From contig NC_134419.1 of NCBI RefSeq assembly GCF_030867145.1, positions 1,364,001 to 1,428,000 on the forward strand: a stretch of 64,000 bases of DNA, given 5' to 3'. Each line of letters begins with the position of its first letter. Position 1 is the stretch's first letter. This DNA is from Opisthocomus hoazin. Its lineage: Eukaryota; Chordata; Aves; Opisthocomiformes; Opisthocomidae. Both the position numbers and the translations under genes were made by a program. This document shows, one piece after another, positions 11,001-26,000 of the stretch. The notes under the pieces were generated by a model. It saw only the letters and a program-made list of their open reading frames with translations. It did no database searches and was not told the DNA's origin.

Positions 11001-14000
11001 TAGCATTAGTGGCCAACGTCACTGAAGCCTTCGGCTGCAGACTCTGCCACCTGAGTAGCGTGAGCTGCCCTCAAACCCTTCCTTGCCAGGCTCAGGGAAG
11101 GGGGGCCCAAGGGCTCGCTGCAGCTGGACGAGGAGGGAGTGGGGTCACCCCTGACAGCAGGAGGGCCTCTGAAGAGAGGGGCCGAATCTGCAGCCTGCCC
11201 AGAGGCGAGGGACGGCCCCAGGCAGGGACAGAAGCCCCCAGACCCGAATAGCAGCATTGGATCAGCGGCCGCTTGGACACCACGTGGAGAACTCATGTGG
11301 GACAGGAACTGGGGTCGCCCAGGGGTTTATTTGTTCGGGGTCCCTCTCTGCAGGCACCCAGCTCGAGCTGTTTTACACCACTGTAGCACTCAGTAAATTC
11401 ATCTGGTGTATGTCGTGTCGGGGACTCTACTTTGGGGAACCTAGGGCCGAGCCTGAGCGATAAGGAAGTGCTCGAAAATGGGGGGGGAATGTTGAAAAGG
11501 AGCACCCGTCGGGTCCCTGGAGTCACCCACTGCGAAGGGACCCCGGTCCCAGCAGTGAGAGTCTGGGGTGGTGTGTGCGACTGTGGAACGGTGGGTGAGT
11601 GCTCAGGCAGCAGCTTCTCCCTTCGCAGTGTTTGTGATACCTGCTGATAATCTCAGAAGCTTTCTTTGGGTACAAGGTATTAAAATCACCAAAAGTTTTT
11701 TTGTAGTGAAGGTACTATTACTTTGCAGTCTGTCCCATACTGTATTAGTAAAAATTTTATACTAAATCTTTGAAAAATTAATAAAATAAGCTCTTAAATT
11801 TTTTATCAGTATCATATCTTTGAGTAGCTTCTAACCTAGGTATGTCATTCTTTGAAACAGCAGACTTTTCAGACCATGATGAGCATAAAGGTTTGAGTTG
11901 TCTCTTTCCTGAAGATACAACTGGACCTCTTTGGCTGGAGTGAGTTTCAAGGTGCCGTTTAAAAAATAAAAAGCTCTCTTGGCCCCTGAAATGTGTTTCA
12001 GATATATTTATTGTAACAAGTATAATCCAAATATTGCTTAGAAAAATGTAACTGCTCTGGTGTATTGTAGTGTGTTCCTTGGTTAGGTCACGTAACTGAA
12101 GTGTTTGAACACGTAACGTGTGAGTTGTCTGTGCAAACGCCTGCAGGAATTGCAATGGATTCTGTTACCTTGAATCTAATATCTTTTTGTTTCTGTTGCT
12201 TGTTTCAGGAAACACTCCTTTACATCTTGCTGTGATGTTGGGACATAAAGGTGGGTAAAACCATTAAGTTTGTTGGCTCTTAAATTGTCTGGAAGACTTA
12301 GAGGCAAGAGGAAAAAAAATTTCTTTTAATTTTCTGGAATGTGATCTTGTGTTTCAAGCTAGTTCAAAGTTGAGCTTTTCTGAAAAGAAGGTGCCACACA
12401 GATTTAAGAGAGAAAAGTTGGAGGAGAAATCAGAGCTGTTCTTTAGGCCAAAATCAAGGAGCTGGTCAGTGGACGGAGTAGGCTGGAAAGGAGTTGTAGC
12501 AGTCGGACTCTTTGTGAGCCTGGAACAAGAACAGTGGGTGGACCCAGCTCCTCTCTTTTTGCCGAGCTAGAAGGAAATTGGGCAACTTGGAATATTGTAA
12601 AAGACTGAGAACTCAGAGCAGCGGAGGCAAGCACGTGCACGCCTGCTTCCCCTTTGGCGTCCGAGCAGCTGGAGCAGAGGGAGACTCCGTATGTGCAGGC
12701 AGGGCGCCTGATGCGGGCAGAGCTCTCTTGGAACGTGCAGTTAATTCATGGTGCAGAAGAGTTACTGATTTCTGCTTGTGTCTGGTCGGCTGCATGCTTT
12801 AGATGTCAGCCTGCAGTTCCCCTCTGGGCTGCTTTCTGCACAGTCGGTCACCCTGTGTGCGAAGCCCCAGGTCCCCTAGGAGAGCCTCTGCCTCGCTTGC
12901 CTCGAGCAGGGCTGCTCGGGCGTGACGTCCAGCGCGGTGCCTGGTGTTACTGCTTTGGCTTTGAAGCCTCTGTGGTTGTGGATCCCCCGAGATCCCCAGG
13001 TCCCTTCCTAGCTTCTCAGTCCGTCTCGTTGGTGTCGAAGGTCACTCTTCTGTCTTTCTGGGGTGATGCATGCAGACCGTTCAGCTGTACCTAGCAGCGT
13101 TTGTAGCCAGTCTTTCCTCAAGTGCAGGGTGAATTTGCATCCTGTTTGTTTAACTGAAAATGTGGCCTGGCTGGCAAAAGCAGGCTCGTCTGCCTGCTCG
13201 CTGTGCGGTGTTGTGATTGTGTTAGCCACTGTATTTACGCAACCATCAAAACACCCCTCTCTGTTTGCTGACAAAGTGATTGGAGCTTTTGTTTGTTTAC
13301 CACAAAAGATAGTATATTCACCAGCGAGGAATTTCTTCCTTTCCAAGCTCTGTGCTTGCCAGTGACTCATGCTTGTTGCATCTGGAATGGCTGGTAGTGT
13401 TTCCTGTAACACCTATGGTAGGAGAAGAATCCAGGAAGTTCCTCTGCCCGTCCTATGGGTGATGAGACGCTTCCTCAGCCTGCAGCTCCAGCTTGGTGCT
13501 GCTCTGCCATTTGCAGATGGGTCAGGTCGATTCTAATGAGATGTGGTGAGGAAACTTTCCATGGTTAGAAACTGAAGAACCGTTTCAAATGAGGGCAGAT
13601 TGTTCAGAACTTGGAAACACTGAAAGCTTTCTTCTCTTCTGCATTTTAAGGACTGTTTGTCGTTCCACCATCACCTTTTACCCATGGACAGAGAAGGGAA
13701 TGCAAGTTGAGCTGTGACTCTGCTAGGAACTTGTGTGGCTTTGAGATGTGAACGTTGCTTTGTCGGCACAGCGTGTGCGTGCTGAGCATCGGGGACAGCA
13801 CTGATGCGCGCTGTTACTGATGCTGTTGATGAAAAATGTAGCACGTTACAAGCGTGTACCTCTGTTGATGGAGCACAGGACCATGAGTTGTGTGCTCTGT
13901 TAGCAGTGCTCCAGATATCCACACAGAATCACAGAATCACAGAATAGTAGGGGTTGGCAGGGACCTCTGTGGGTCACCCAGCCCAACCCCCTGCCCAAGC

Positions 14001-17000
14001 AGGGTCACCCAGAGCCGGCTGCACAGCACCGCGTCCAGGCGGGGCTGGAATATCTCCAGAGAAGGAGACTCCACAGCCTCCCTGGGCAGCCTGGGCCAGG
14101 GCTCCGTCACCCTCAGAGGGAAGAAGTTCTTCCTCATGTTCAGACGGAACTTCCTGTGCCTCAGTTTGTGCCCATTGCCCCTTGTCCTGTCGCTGGGCAC
14201 CACTGGAAAGAGTCTGGCCCCATCCTCCTGACACCCACCCTGCAGATATTTAGAGGCATTTCTAAGGTCCCCTCTCAGCCTTCTCTTCTTCGGGCTGAAC
14301 AAGCCCAGCTCCCTCAGCCTCTCCTCATAGCGGAGATGCTCCAGTTCCCTCCTCATCCTCGTAGCCCTCCTCTGGACTCTCTCCAGTAGCTCTTCATCTT
14401 TCTTGAACTGGGGAGCCCAGAACTGGACACAGCACTGCAGATGAGGCCTCACCAGGGCAGTGTAGAGGGGAAGGAGAACCTCCCTCAACCTGCTGGCCAC
14501 ACTCTTCTTGATGCACCCCAGGATTCCATTGGCTTTCTTGGCAGCCAGGGCACACTGCTGGCTCATGGTCAGCCTGTCGTCCACCAGGACACCCAGGTCC
14601 CTCTCCGCAGAGCTGCTCTCCAGCAGGTCCGCCCCAAGCCTGTACTGGTGCCTGGGGTTGTTCCTCCCCAGGTGCAGGACCCTGCATTTGCCCTTGTTGA
14701 ACCTCATCAGGTTCCTCTCTGTCCAGCTTTCCAGCCTATCCAGGTCACGCTGGATGGCAGCACAGCCTGCCGGGGTATCCACCACTCCTCCCAGTTTGGT
14801 GTCATCAGCAAACTGGCTGAGGGTACATTCTAACTCTTCATCCAGGTTGTCAGTCCTACAGTACCTGTTACTTGCCACACAGCCGGTTATGCACGTATTC
14901 TGAGGCTTTCCTAGGTCAGAGTGTGCTTGTTTTCCTGCTGTAGATGCCCCGTCACCACAAGGTGTTACACCAGGTAGGGATGTGTTAGTGCCGTGGCTTC
15001 CTCTCTGCCCCTTGCGCACGCGATGTTCTCAAGAGCTGCTCGAAGTCGATGTCTCCATGCACATTTCTGGCAAATCAGTTCACCTTTGGGCAAAGGGGGC
15101 TCAGCTAGAGTGGGTGAAGACCATGCACAGCTTCCAGGTGTGGAAGACGTCAGGTGTGTCTTGGTACCTGGTTTTGTGCGTTACGTAGAGAGCGCTGATG
15201 TAATGTTTTGCAATTGTTTGTTACGTAGTCGTGTGCGTGTGTACACACGTACAGAAATGCAGCTCCATCAAAAGCAACGTGTAAGAAGCAGAAGGGACAT
15301 TCTTCAGTGGTTATGTGACCGGGGGTTGATCACCAATTATGTTTTTAGTGCGGATATTTAACAAGGAAGTGCTATAATTACTTACATAAATGTTTTTCGC
15401 TTGTATAAACTTTGAGTCAGGATCCTGGTATGTATTTTGATAATAATAAAGCAAAATTAGTAGATATTCAATATATTAAACAGTTTGTTTCCTGTATTAT
15501 GAATGATATTGTGACATCCTTGATGTTTACTGTAAATAATTATTACTATTTTGTTACAGAATGTGCCCACTTGCTTTTAGCCCATAATGCTCCAGTAAAG
15601 GTGAAAAATGCTCAGGGATGGAGCCCTCTTGCAGAAGCCATCAGCTATGGAGACAGACAAATGAGTAAGAACCTCTGCTTCCCAATTAGTCAGAACTTGA
15701 GGCCTCATTTGGAACAGGAAAACAAAGATTTTCAAGCCAGGCTGTCTTGTAATACACCTGTTTTAGTTCTCTGAAGAGTTTGTCTTTAGCAGCTGAACTT
15801 TTTTGTATCTAAGTATGATAAGACAAGCTCTACACTTGTCCATTTCCCTGATAAGAAAGAAATTGCGTTAGGATACGTAACGCTGAGTAGAGTTAAGATT
15901 TTGCGTAAAGTGATTGTAAAAGCTATAAACTGGCATTCTGTATTTAAAACTGGAGTTACAAGGTCAGAATGGATTTGAGCTGTATGGGGTCATAAGTGGA
16001 CCTCCTCCATATGGTCATATGTATCTTTGAAATATTGATTGGCAATGGGGCGTTGCTTTTGTGTTGCATCTCAACAGGCTAGTAGGCAAATATAGCGGTT
16101 ACTTACTCGCTTCAGATATGAAGTAGTAAAGGGAGAATTATTCTACTGCTACTCACTAGTGGATGTTAATAGTATTTGGTATTGCCATGTCCCATAGCAG
16201 AAAACTCACGATGTATTATATATATGTTAATATAGTAATGTGCTAGTTTGTAATATACTAACAGCATTCTGCACGTCAGCTCCTCGCTACTAAATAATTT
16301 TCTCCGTGGGGAGTGGATGTTGTGCAGTCTGCAGGCTCGTGTTCAGTACTGTACGTGTGTACCCACGTGTGTACTGACAGGCGTGTAAAAGACCTCTTGA
16401 CATGATTGGATGCTTTATATTATGAACAATTATGGAGGCTTTTCTTCCTGTTGCGATCAGAGTAGGCTATGGATAATTACTACAACTTGAAGTCAATGTC
16501 TCCGAAGTCTAATGAAATGTTACATTTACATTGCTTTTATCTTCTTATTTTCAAATAACGACACTGACCTGTAATTAACAAACAAATAGATTAGATTTAC
16601 TTTATAGTTTAATTTCTGTTTAGTTACAGCACTCCTGAGGAAGCTTAAACAGCAGTCCAGGGAAAGTGTTGAAGAAAAGCGACCTCGATTACTAAAAGCC
16701 CTGAAGGAGGTAAGTGTAAAGCAGTTGTGTTGACAGCAGCGGATCGTGATGGAAAGCAGTGGCTTGTGTTCTTAGTACGGACGCTCTGGCAAATGGTGGA
16801 GAAGATTTTTACTTGCTTTTGCAAATCTCTTTTGCCCTTAATAACCATTTTGGCTTACAGTATCTATTTTAAGAGGTCACAGAATTATGTGTATCTTTAA
16901 GATAATACTTCCTTCTCAGCTTCTAAGAATTCAAACAGAAAGGTTTGTGCAAGACAGACCTGCTAGTCTTCTTTGCAGTCTAAAAGTTAAAGAATGTATC

Positions 17001-20000
17001 TTTAATCTGTATTTATTTCATCAGATTTTTAAGGCTTTCTTAAGTCTTTTGGTGAGTAATTTACTGGTTTTGTTTAGTCACCAGTCATGAATGACACTTT
17101 CTTTTCTTGCTTAGTAATGAAAGAGATTTTTGGTTTAATTCTCCATCTACATGCAGCAGCCAGTTCTTCCTGAGCACAGTGAAACATTCCTCAGTTTAGG
17201 GAAACCAGAAAGAAAAGCCCAGTTTCCTCCGTTTCAGACTGCTGCTGGTGTGCTAAAACTGTGGTTATACAATGCAGGTGGGGTGAGCTCCTCCTGCCTA
17301 GTCAAGTGGTAAAATAGGAATGGGTTTGTAGACAACCAACGATTTATCTTGCTGTATTTCAAGTGAATTACACCATACATCTGAAAAGTTGAGCTAAGCT
17401 GTATCAGTGATACACGCCACGAATACGCTCTACCAACGTTCCTACAGCTTTCATTGATCTGAGAAGAAAAAAACCTGCTGCCTGTCTAGAAGTGAAAAGC
17501 TTTCTGGTTTTGTGTGCGAGCAACCAGAAAGCAGCCACAGCCTTGCTAAAACAGCTCTGCTGTTCCTCGTTCCTGCTGGTGCGAGGCCGCGCCCAGAGCT
17601 GCGTGTTTTTCTTCTCACGTGGAGTGGAACTCTGCGGCTCCCTCAGTGCATCACCAACATTTGCTGGTTTTAACCATCACCCCTTACTTTGCTTTTGCTT
17701 TGCATACAGGTTAAAGGAGTTGGCTGGCCCGTGTTTATGGAGGTAGAGGAATTTTTATAGAATGACTCAAGCATATTTCCAGAAGACAAACTGAAATTTG
17801 CGTGTGTGAATGGTCCTAGCTGAAACTTGGCTCATTAATTTAAGCCAGAATTATAATTCAGTGGGGTTGGATGTGATCAATCAAAGCAAGAAAAGAGCTC
17901 CATAGATCTTTTTTTAAACACATAGTTACAATAAATCTTTTACAATCCATGGCTTAATAGCTGTGTAAATTATTTTTAAAAAATCATTAAAAATGGGTAG
18001 TTCAGATGAGTTGTGTAATGTTATCATTGTCGATTCGACTCTGGTTAAAGCTTCAGAAATGTTTAAGTTCAGTAGAAATTCAAATACTAACATTAGAGAA
18101 AAGGTTTTCTTTGTTTGGCAAAACACAACTTCTGCTTGGCTTTCAGCAAATTTTACAGTTGTCATTTAGACTAAAAAGCTTGTTAATATATTCTTCTTTT
18201 CATCTCAGCTAGGTGACTTCTATCTAGAGCTTCACTGGGATTTTCAAAGTTGGGGTAAGCGATTGCGTATTCCTTTCGCAGGGAGATAATGTAATCAGTC
18301 CTTAGCATGCTTGATCTCTCAAGCTTAAATTCTCTTCTGGTTTGCATGCTGGAAAGGTCACAATCCGGTTCTCAAGTTCTAAGTTCTAAAGGACAGACAA
18401 TTTTTTTGCCAAATTGTTTTTGCTTTTTCATTTTTGGAGCTGAATTCTTTTCTGTAATCCAGTGACACCGTATGGGGGGGAGCAAGCTGTTGTTTACTTT
18501 AAGAAATTGGTTATTAGAGGAGCAGAATATCCAAATGCCTCTACCTGGTCGATTGGTGTCACTACAGAGCAGGGGTTTGAACAGCCGAGTTGAGGGGCTG
18601 GACTTGGGGCGTGGAATTTCCTGAATTTCTTTTATGTGACTGTATAACATCTAGCATTTTCTCAATTTCCTCCTCCTCTGATCTGCAGAAGAAAAATCTA
18701 AATCACTTAGCACAGATGTATTAACCATGATCAACATGTCTGAATAATGTCAAAATATTGAGGTGATACCTTCTGTTACTGGTTGAAATTTGAGTTATTA
18801 ATTTGATATATTTTCATATAGGCATAGTCTAAGTATTTGCTACACTGTGTGCCTCTTCCAGCATTCAGAGGAGGAGTGAGCAGCCAGGCTGCCATCAGGC
18901 GTTGAGCAGACATGGAACAAACACCTCATTTTTCTAGGTGGCCTAGAAAGCGGTAGGTTTAGTGAGTGGACTTTGTCATGGAAGAGCCAGCATAAAAAAA
19001 AAGAGAGCAGAGCTAGGCATGGGGTAAGATAGGACATAGCTTAGTGATGAGACTTACAGCCTGGCTTGCGGAGTGGGATGGTGGCAGCAAGACGTCCATC
19101 GCGCAGAAAAAAGCCATGCCAGAGGTAAAGCCAGCTTCTAGGGTTGCTCTTCCCCAGCATCCTGCTGTGCCTCTGTTCACACTAGTTACTCCTTTCTGTA
19201 TAGTCCCTTTTCTCAAAGGGAAAAAGGTGCTGTGGGCAGTGCCTCTGTCCTAGTTACTGGTCCTCTAGGCTGCGTACATTGAGCGGGTGGTCTCAATTCT
19301 TTGTAGTTCGTTTTGAAGAAAGTGTTGAAATGCCACGGTGAGGAATTGGTTCTGTTGCTGTGAAGTGGCCCTGCTTAGCACAAGCACAGCTGCAGGCTCC
19401 TGCACCAGCTCGCAGCAGTACGCCGACTCGCAGCGCTGGTGGCTTCATGTTTGCTTGTTTCCAGCTTAGTGCACTGGATTTTTTTTCCACCTGTGGCTGT
19501 TCTGCTTAAATTGTAGCTAGGCTTTCGGTTGGTACAATATGTACATAAACTATCGGCTCATAGACTTAAAATCTCAAACAGCTAGAAGCCAAGTTATCAG
19601 AATTTATAAATGTTAGCTGCGGCTGTGGACGTTTTAAATTATGTCCTGATGCTGAAAGTAGTCTGTACAATTACAAATCAGTTTTGCAGTTATTGACTAG
19701 AAAAAACCCTGGTGTTGGTCAGTTGTATTTGCACTGAGATTGTGATGGGACATGGTATGCTGTGTTTTTATTCAAGCACCCTGAGATTCAAACCCAGGTA
19801 TAATTTTGGTAGAAATGCTTTACAGAGAGGAAGCGCGGTGTCCTAACTGTGTTCTCTCTCTGCCTACCTCTAGTGCCTTTACTTTCCCGAATTCTGCCTT
19901 CTGATGCATGTAAAATACACAAACAAGGTATAAATATCAGGTAAGTACTGATCTTCGTGTGTGCTAAGTCATAGATATCTGCATTTTAGTGAAAACGCCA

Positions 20001-23000
20001 GATTCCAGTGTGGTCTGAGAGAAATCGCGGAGGAGTCTGCAAACGTTTGAGAAACAGCGTTGTGTTTGTACACTGGCGTTAGAGGCAGGAGGTCGTTTGA
20101 ACTTCAGACTATGTCTTTTTTCTCTTTTGATCTGAATTTGACTTCAGCTCCTGAATCACTTAAAATACAAAGTAAAAGAAGTTAAGCTACATAAGGCTTC
20201 ATCTACCAGACATGACAATGATTAATTGAACAATAGGAATTTTACATTTTTAACACAGTCTCAGATACGTGAGGTTTCAGTATTTTGTGGAGAAATATTG
20301 CTGGTCCAGTCTGTGTAGTGAACAAAGTGGTATAGTTTATCTCTTAAAATGCTTGACGTGAAGGATTCGCAAACTCAGCAGAGTGCTTCCAGGGCTTTTT
20401 CCAAGCTCACCACTTTAACTGGTTTGGGGTTTTTGGATTCAAATGTCTGTTCTGTTTAGGTTCCAAAATTTAAAACAAATAAATAAAAAGTCAAGAATAT
20501 GATTCAGAAGATTCAATCTGTAGAAAATTTTGTTCCATTAAAGCTTTTAGCATAGATGTGTGAGCTGACTTTTTAGGTCAGGTTTGAGTCTGCGACCATT
20601 TCTTGCCTTCGCATTTTTGTGGCTCTCCTTGTGTGAGACTGGCACCGAGTGGGAATAGCTACAGATTCTTTCCTGAAGTCAGGCCAATAGATGGTGAGCG
20701 TGAAGCAGTCACCCCTTAGAGCTGAAGTGGTCACTAAATTCAGGTTCTGTAACGCTCTTTGTTAAAATAATAAATATTCTAGCAATAGCCAGTATAAACT
20801 GCTAGAGCGATCTTTGTTCTTGGCTCCATCTTCTAGTTATTCAGGTCAGCAGAATTATTTCTTTTGTGTTGGTGAGGGGGGAAAAAGTAGAAATAGTAAC
20901 TAAAAGACGTCAAATCAAAAATCAGTCTGTTTCTTCGTCCTCTCCATAATTTGGGTCATGTCCTGACATTGTTACTCCAGTCAGTGGCTGCTGCTTGTAG
21001 AGTAGGATGCTGATCCCATGGAGCTGGTATTTGAGTGTTTATGGGTAACTTCTTCTCAAGTATTGGTGTATTTTCACAGGCTGGACACAACTCTCATAGA
21101 CTTTACCGACATGAAGTGCCAACGAGGGGATTTAAGCTTCATTTTTAATGGTGATGCTGCACCCTCTGAATCTTTTGTAGTTTTAGACAATGAACAAAAA
21201 GTTTACCAGCGAATACATCATGAGGTAAATATCTGTGTGAATGTGGGGTGTAAAATGCCTCAGGCTTTTACTTCACGAGTCTGACTTATTTTCTGAAACA
21301 AAACGTGCCTCTCTGAAAGACCCAACAAGCTCCAAAGAAATGCAAGCCAAAGAATTTTTTGTTCAGTTGACATAACTTGAGCTGTATAGGTCACATAAAA
21401 TTTTGTTGTGAAAAGCAGTGCTTTTGAATACAGGCTTCTAAATGAGGAAAAACCTTGAGTGTGAATACGTTGGGAAACTTTGTGTCATTCTGAATAGGCA
21501 AAAATACATCTTAATTTACGGCGCATGCTACTTTTAGCCCTTCCAGTGGGCTTAATGCAGGTGTCTTCAGGTAGGTTTTCACGCTTGCTTGCCACTGCCT
21601 TCCACTCGTATGGTCACTCGGCAGCCAGTTCAGTTGTTAACAGTGCCAGGGTATAACTCACTGGACCCCTTGTATTTAGTCACATTTTTAATTATAGCTT
21701 TATCCATCAGTCACTTAAGCACATGGATCTTTGCCTGTGGAAAGGCTGTGACTGCTGAGCTTCCAGATAAATCACGCCTGGATGCTTTATTTGCATTAAT
21801 AGTTAAGATCAAACTATTTGGTAACCATTTGGCCAGAGCTTCTATAAAACAGTTTACAAATTCAGGAAATGCTAGTTCTGGGTAAAGTTCCGAAGGAAAA
21901 GGGGGATTGATTTTTTTTTTTTTTAATTTTTTTTTTATTATTTTTTGTTTTAGAAGAGGTAATCGTTATTATTAAGTTCTATTCAGTATTTGGCAACGTT
22001 TCTTCTAGGAATCTGAGATGGAAACAGAAGAGGAGGTTGACATTTTGATGAGCAGCGATATTTACTCAGCAACATTATCAACCAAATCAATTACCTTCGC
22101 GCGTGCCCAGACAGGATGGCTTTTTCGAGAAGACAAAACAGTAAGCTGGAAGAAAATTTCACAGACTGCATTACTGAGAGAAAATAGCTCAGAAAGGCTT
22201 ACGATGGTGTGGTTGGGAAGAAATGGGCAGTAAAAGAATAGGAGGAAAAATGTCCCCCCTACCCCCACGATTGTCACTGGTTTGACCACAGAGAATACAC
22301 TGCCTGGGTAAGAAAAAGGTAGCCTGGAGGAAAGATAACGAGCTGGGTGGAGAACAGATGGTACAGAAAACTACCTGACTGTAGGAGTGCGTGGTCTGTG
22401 GAGGCACATTCCAGGGCGTGCAGTGAGGATTCTGGGTGCCTCTGCGTCAGGGGGGTGCAGGGGGAAGGGGGTGCTTTCCTCTGGGTGCCCCTTTCCGTGT
22501 TGTCAGTCTGACGGAGGTACAAGCGCTCAGCTGGGAAGGAACGGAAACGGCCACCGTCGTGACTTCCGTGGGCAGGAAATGGCTGTCTTGTGTCTAGCTC
22601 TGAAGGGTTTTGTTTTCAGCCAGATCTGTTCAGGTGCTGCCGTTCCTGGAGAGTTTTCATCTGAGCTGGTGTTTCTGAACTTTTTTCCTTGTGAATACCA
22701 AATCCTTATTCTGCATGTGTGAATTACCCTTTAACACAGCTTGCTTCATCAGATTTTCCTTGGCCACTCTTAAATTCTTAACCTATCTTTTCTGTCTCAA
22801 AGTTTCCTTTGCTATGAAATACCTGTTCCTGATGGAGTTGTTGCCTTTGTGCTGTGCATCCCTTTCTGGGACTGTTCACTGACAGCTCGTCTGGTTGGTT
22901 GTGTAAATCACAACATCTCAATCCTGAAGTTACCATACTGCACTGACGTGCAGTTATTTGGATATACAATAATTGAAATGTTTTAATTTTACCTTCTGTG

Positions 23001-26000
23001 AGTCAATAATGTCCAATTCCTTTTGTGCAGGAAAGAGTAGGAAACTTTTTGGCAGATTTCTACTTGGTTAATGGACTTGTGTTAGAATCAAGGAAAAGAA
23101 GAGAACATCTCAGTGAGGAGGATATTCTTCGAAATAAAGCTATCATGGAGAGCCTGAGTAAAGGTGGCAACTTAATGGAACAAAATTTTGAGGTATGCTT
23201 TAGTAATTCTTCACAACATGTGGATTTTTGCATAGGAGGATAATCTTTCACACCAGTCACTTAGCAAAATCTACAGATAATGTTTTTCTGTTTTGATAGT
23301 CTTAATTTTAAAATAATAAGTGTGACCTACAAGTATAATCATGGTGATATGTTAATGATTTATCCTGATTACTGCACACATTGAGGAATTTCTGTGATTG
23401 TATTGGGTATTTCAGTCTTAATTTGTCTCAGTAAAAGATGAGGGTTTTGGCTGTGCCAAATCACTTCAACTTCTTTTAGACCAAATGTTTATAGTATAGA
23501 ATGTGTTTCTGGTTTTCTTTTCAATCGTGTTTGCCTTTAGCTTCATTAAAATGAACGAAGCCTGTCATTATCGCCATGAAATCAAGAGCTATTCAGAAGG
23601 AGCCAGATGTCATCTGGGAACACGCATACAGCCTTTTAAAAATGATTAATTTATTTCTGTATTAGCTTGTGCTTTGTTATTTGTCAGTCAGACACTTGAA
23701 TTAACTGATTAACTGATGTATTAAACCAGCCAGCTTCTGTGTAAAATACAGTTTGAGGCCAGACACCTCAGTGGAGGCTGAGAGCAAGAGCAGGAGATGG
23801 AAAAGCCCGGTGAAGTGTCAGCTGCAGACTGGATAGGCTGTATTGCTGTTCTTTGTAGAACTGACGTACAGTTGCATCTTTTGAATGGCAAAGTTCTAAG
23901 AGAATATAAGGAAAGATCAACAGTTAAGACATGTTTTTTTTGAACAGCCTGTCAGACGGCAGTCGCTGACTCCGCCATCACCCAATACAATTACGTGGGA
24001 AGAGTACATATCTGCTGAAAATGGAAAGTGAGTGCTTTTGCTTTATTGGCATTGACTTCCGTAGACACCTTTACATTATTGGTTTGGGGTTGTGGTTTGG
24101 GGTTCCCTCCCCCTCCCCTTTTTTTTTTTTTTGCTTATGTTCTCTGGTTTGTGGCTGCTTTCTGTCGATCGTTTTCTGGGGACAGAGGCACATGGGGCTT
24201 GGTGTCTGAGGTGTTCAACATTCTTCAGCAGGCTGGCTGGGAACCCGATACCTGCATACGTAAACAGTGTTACTGCATCAGCTGGAGATAAAATTAGTGG
24301 ATGGGCACCTACCTGATACACCCATGGCTTGAAATGTAAACACTTTGAAAATAGGCACATCTAAACTGGGGGTTTTTTTAAGGATGTTTTTTTTTTTTAG
24401 ATAATTCTCTAACTGTGTTTGTCTCGTCTCCCGGTTTAGCAGAACCCATAGTAATCTAAATTAAGATGGTTACTGACTCATGTTTACTATGCACAACTTC
24501 TACTTTTAAAGTATTTGCTTTATTGTAGGGATTCTTTACTGATGTTTTCAAACCCGAGTCTTGCTTCTTTCCTTTAAAACTGAGGCTTCACTGAGAGAAA
24601 AACTGACTTTGCCTTTCTCCCCCGACCCCGCCTTACAGAGCTCCTCATCTGGGTAGAGAGCTGGTCTGCAAAGAAAGCAAGAAGACCTTTAAAGCCACGA
24701 TAGCGATGAGCCAGGAATTTCCCTTAGGGATTGAATCGTAAGTCAGAATTATTGGCCTTGAATGTTATTTGTAAGTAGGAAAAGTTTTAATGTGTTTATG
24801 AATGTGTTTGGAGGCTGGTAACAAGTGGTGTCCCCCAGGGGTCAGTACTGGGCCCAGTCTTGTTTAACTTCTTCATCAACGACCTGGGTGAAGAGTTAGA
24901 ATGTACCCTCAGCAAGTTTGCTGATGACACCAAACTGGGAGGTGTGGTAGACACACCGGCAGGCTGTGCTGCCATTCAGCGTGACCTGGACAGGCTGGAA
25001 AGCTGGGCAGAGAGGAACCTGATGAGGTTCAACAAAGGCAAATGCAGGGTCCTGTACCTGGGGAGGAACAACCTCATGCACCAGTACAGGCTTGGGGTGG
25101 ACCTGCTGGAGAGCAGCTCTGCGGAGAGGGACCTGGGAGTGCTGGTGGACGACAGGTTAACCATGAGCCAGCAGTGTGCCCTGGGTGCCAAGAAAGCCAA
25201 TGGGATCCTGGGGTGCATCAAGAAGAGTGTGGCCAGCAGGACGAGGGAGGTTCTCCTTCCCCTCTACACTGCCCTGGTGAGGCCTCATCTGGAGTACTGT
25301 GTCCAGTGCTGGGCTCCCCAGTTCAAGAAAGATGAGGAGCTACTGGAGAGAGTCCAGTGGAGGGCTACGAGGATGAGGAGGGGACTGGAGCATCTGTGCT
25401 ACGAGGAGAGGCTGAGGGAGCTGGGCTTGTTCAGCCTGGAGAAGAGAAGGCTGAGAGGGGACCTTAGAAATGCCTACAAATATCTGCAGGGTGGGTGTCA
25501 GGAGGATGGGGCCAGACTCTTTCCAGTGGTGCCCAGCGACAGGACAAGGGGCAACGGGCACAAACTGGAGCATGGGAAGTTCCAGCTGAACATGAGGAAG
25601 AACTTCTTCCCTCTGAGGGTGACGGAGCCCTGGCCCAGGCTGCCCAGGGAGGCTTTGGAGTCTCCTTCTCTGGAGATATTCCAGCCCCACCTGGACGCGG
25701 TGCTGTGCAGCCGGCTCTGGGTGACCCTGCTTGGGCAGGGGGTTGGGTTGGGGGACCCACAGAGGTCCCTTCCAACCCCTACTATTCTGTGATTCTGTGA
25801 TTCTGTGAACTGCAGAAGTCTTCATATCTTCAGATAGGGGAATTTGGCTGTTTAAGACTTGTGAGTGCCGTCATGCTGTTAAGCAAGTAAGCTGTTCAAT
25901 TAAAATTGGAGACCTCGGTGCTGGTGTGCCTGTTCCTGGAAGAGCCGAGCGCTTATCTCGCTTGATAAGACCAGAGGGTGGCCAGGTTTATCAATAACTT

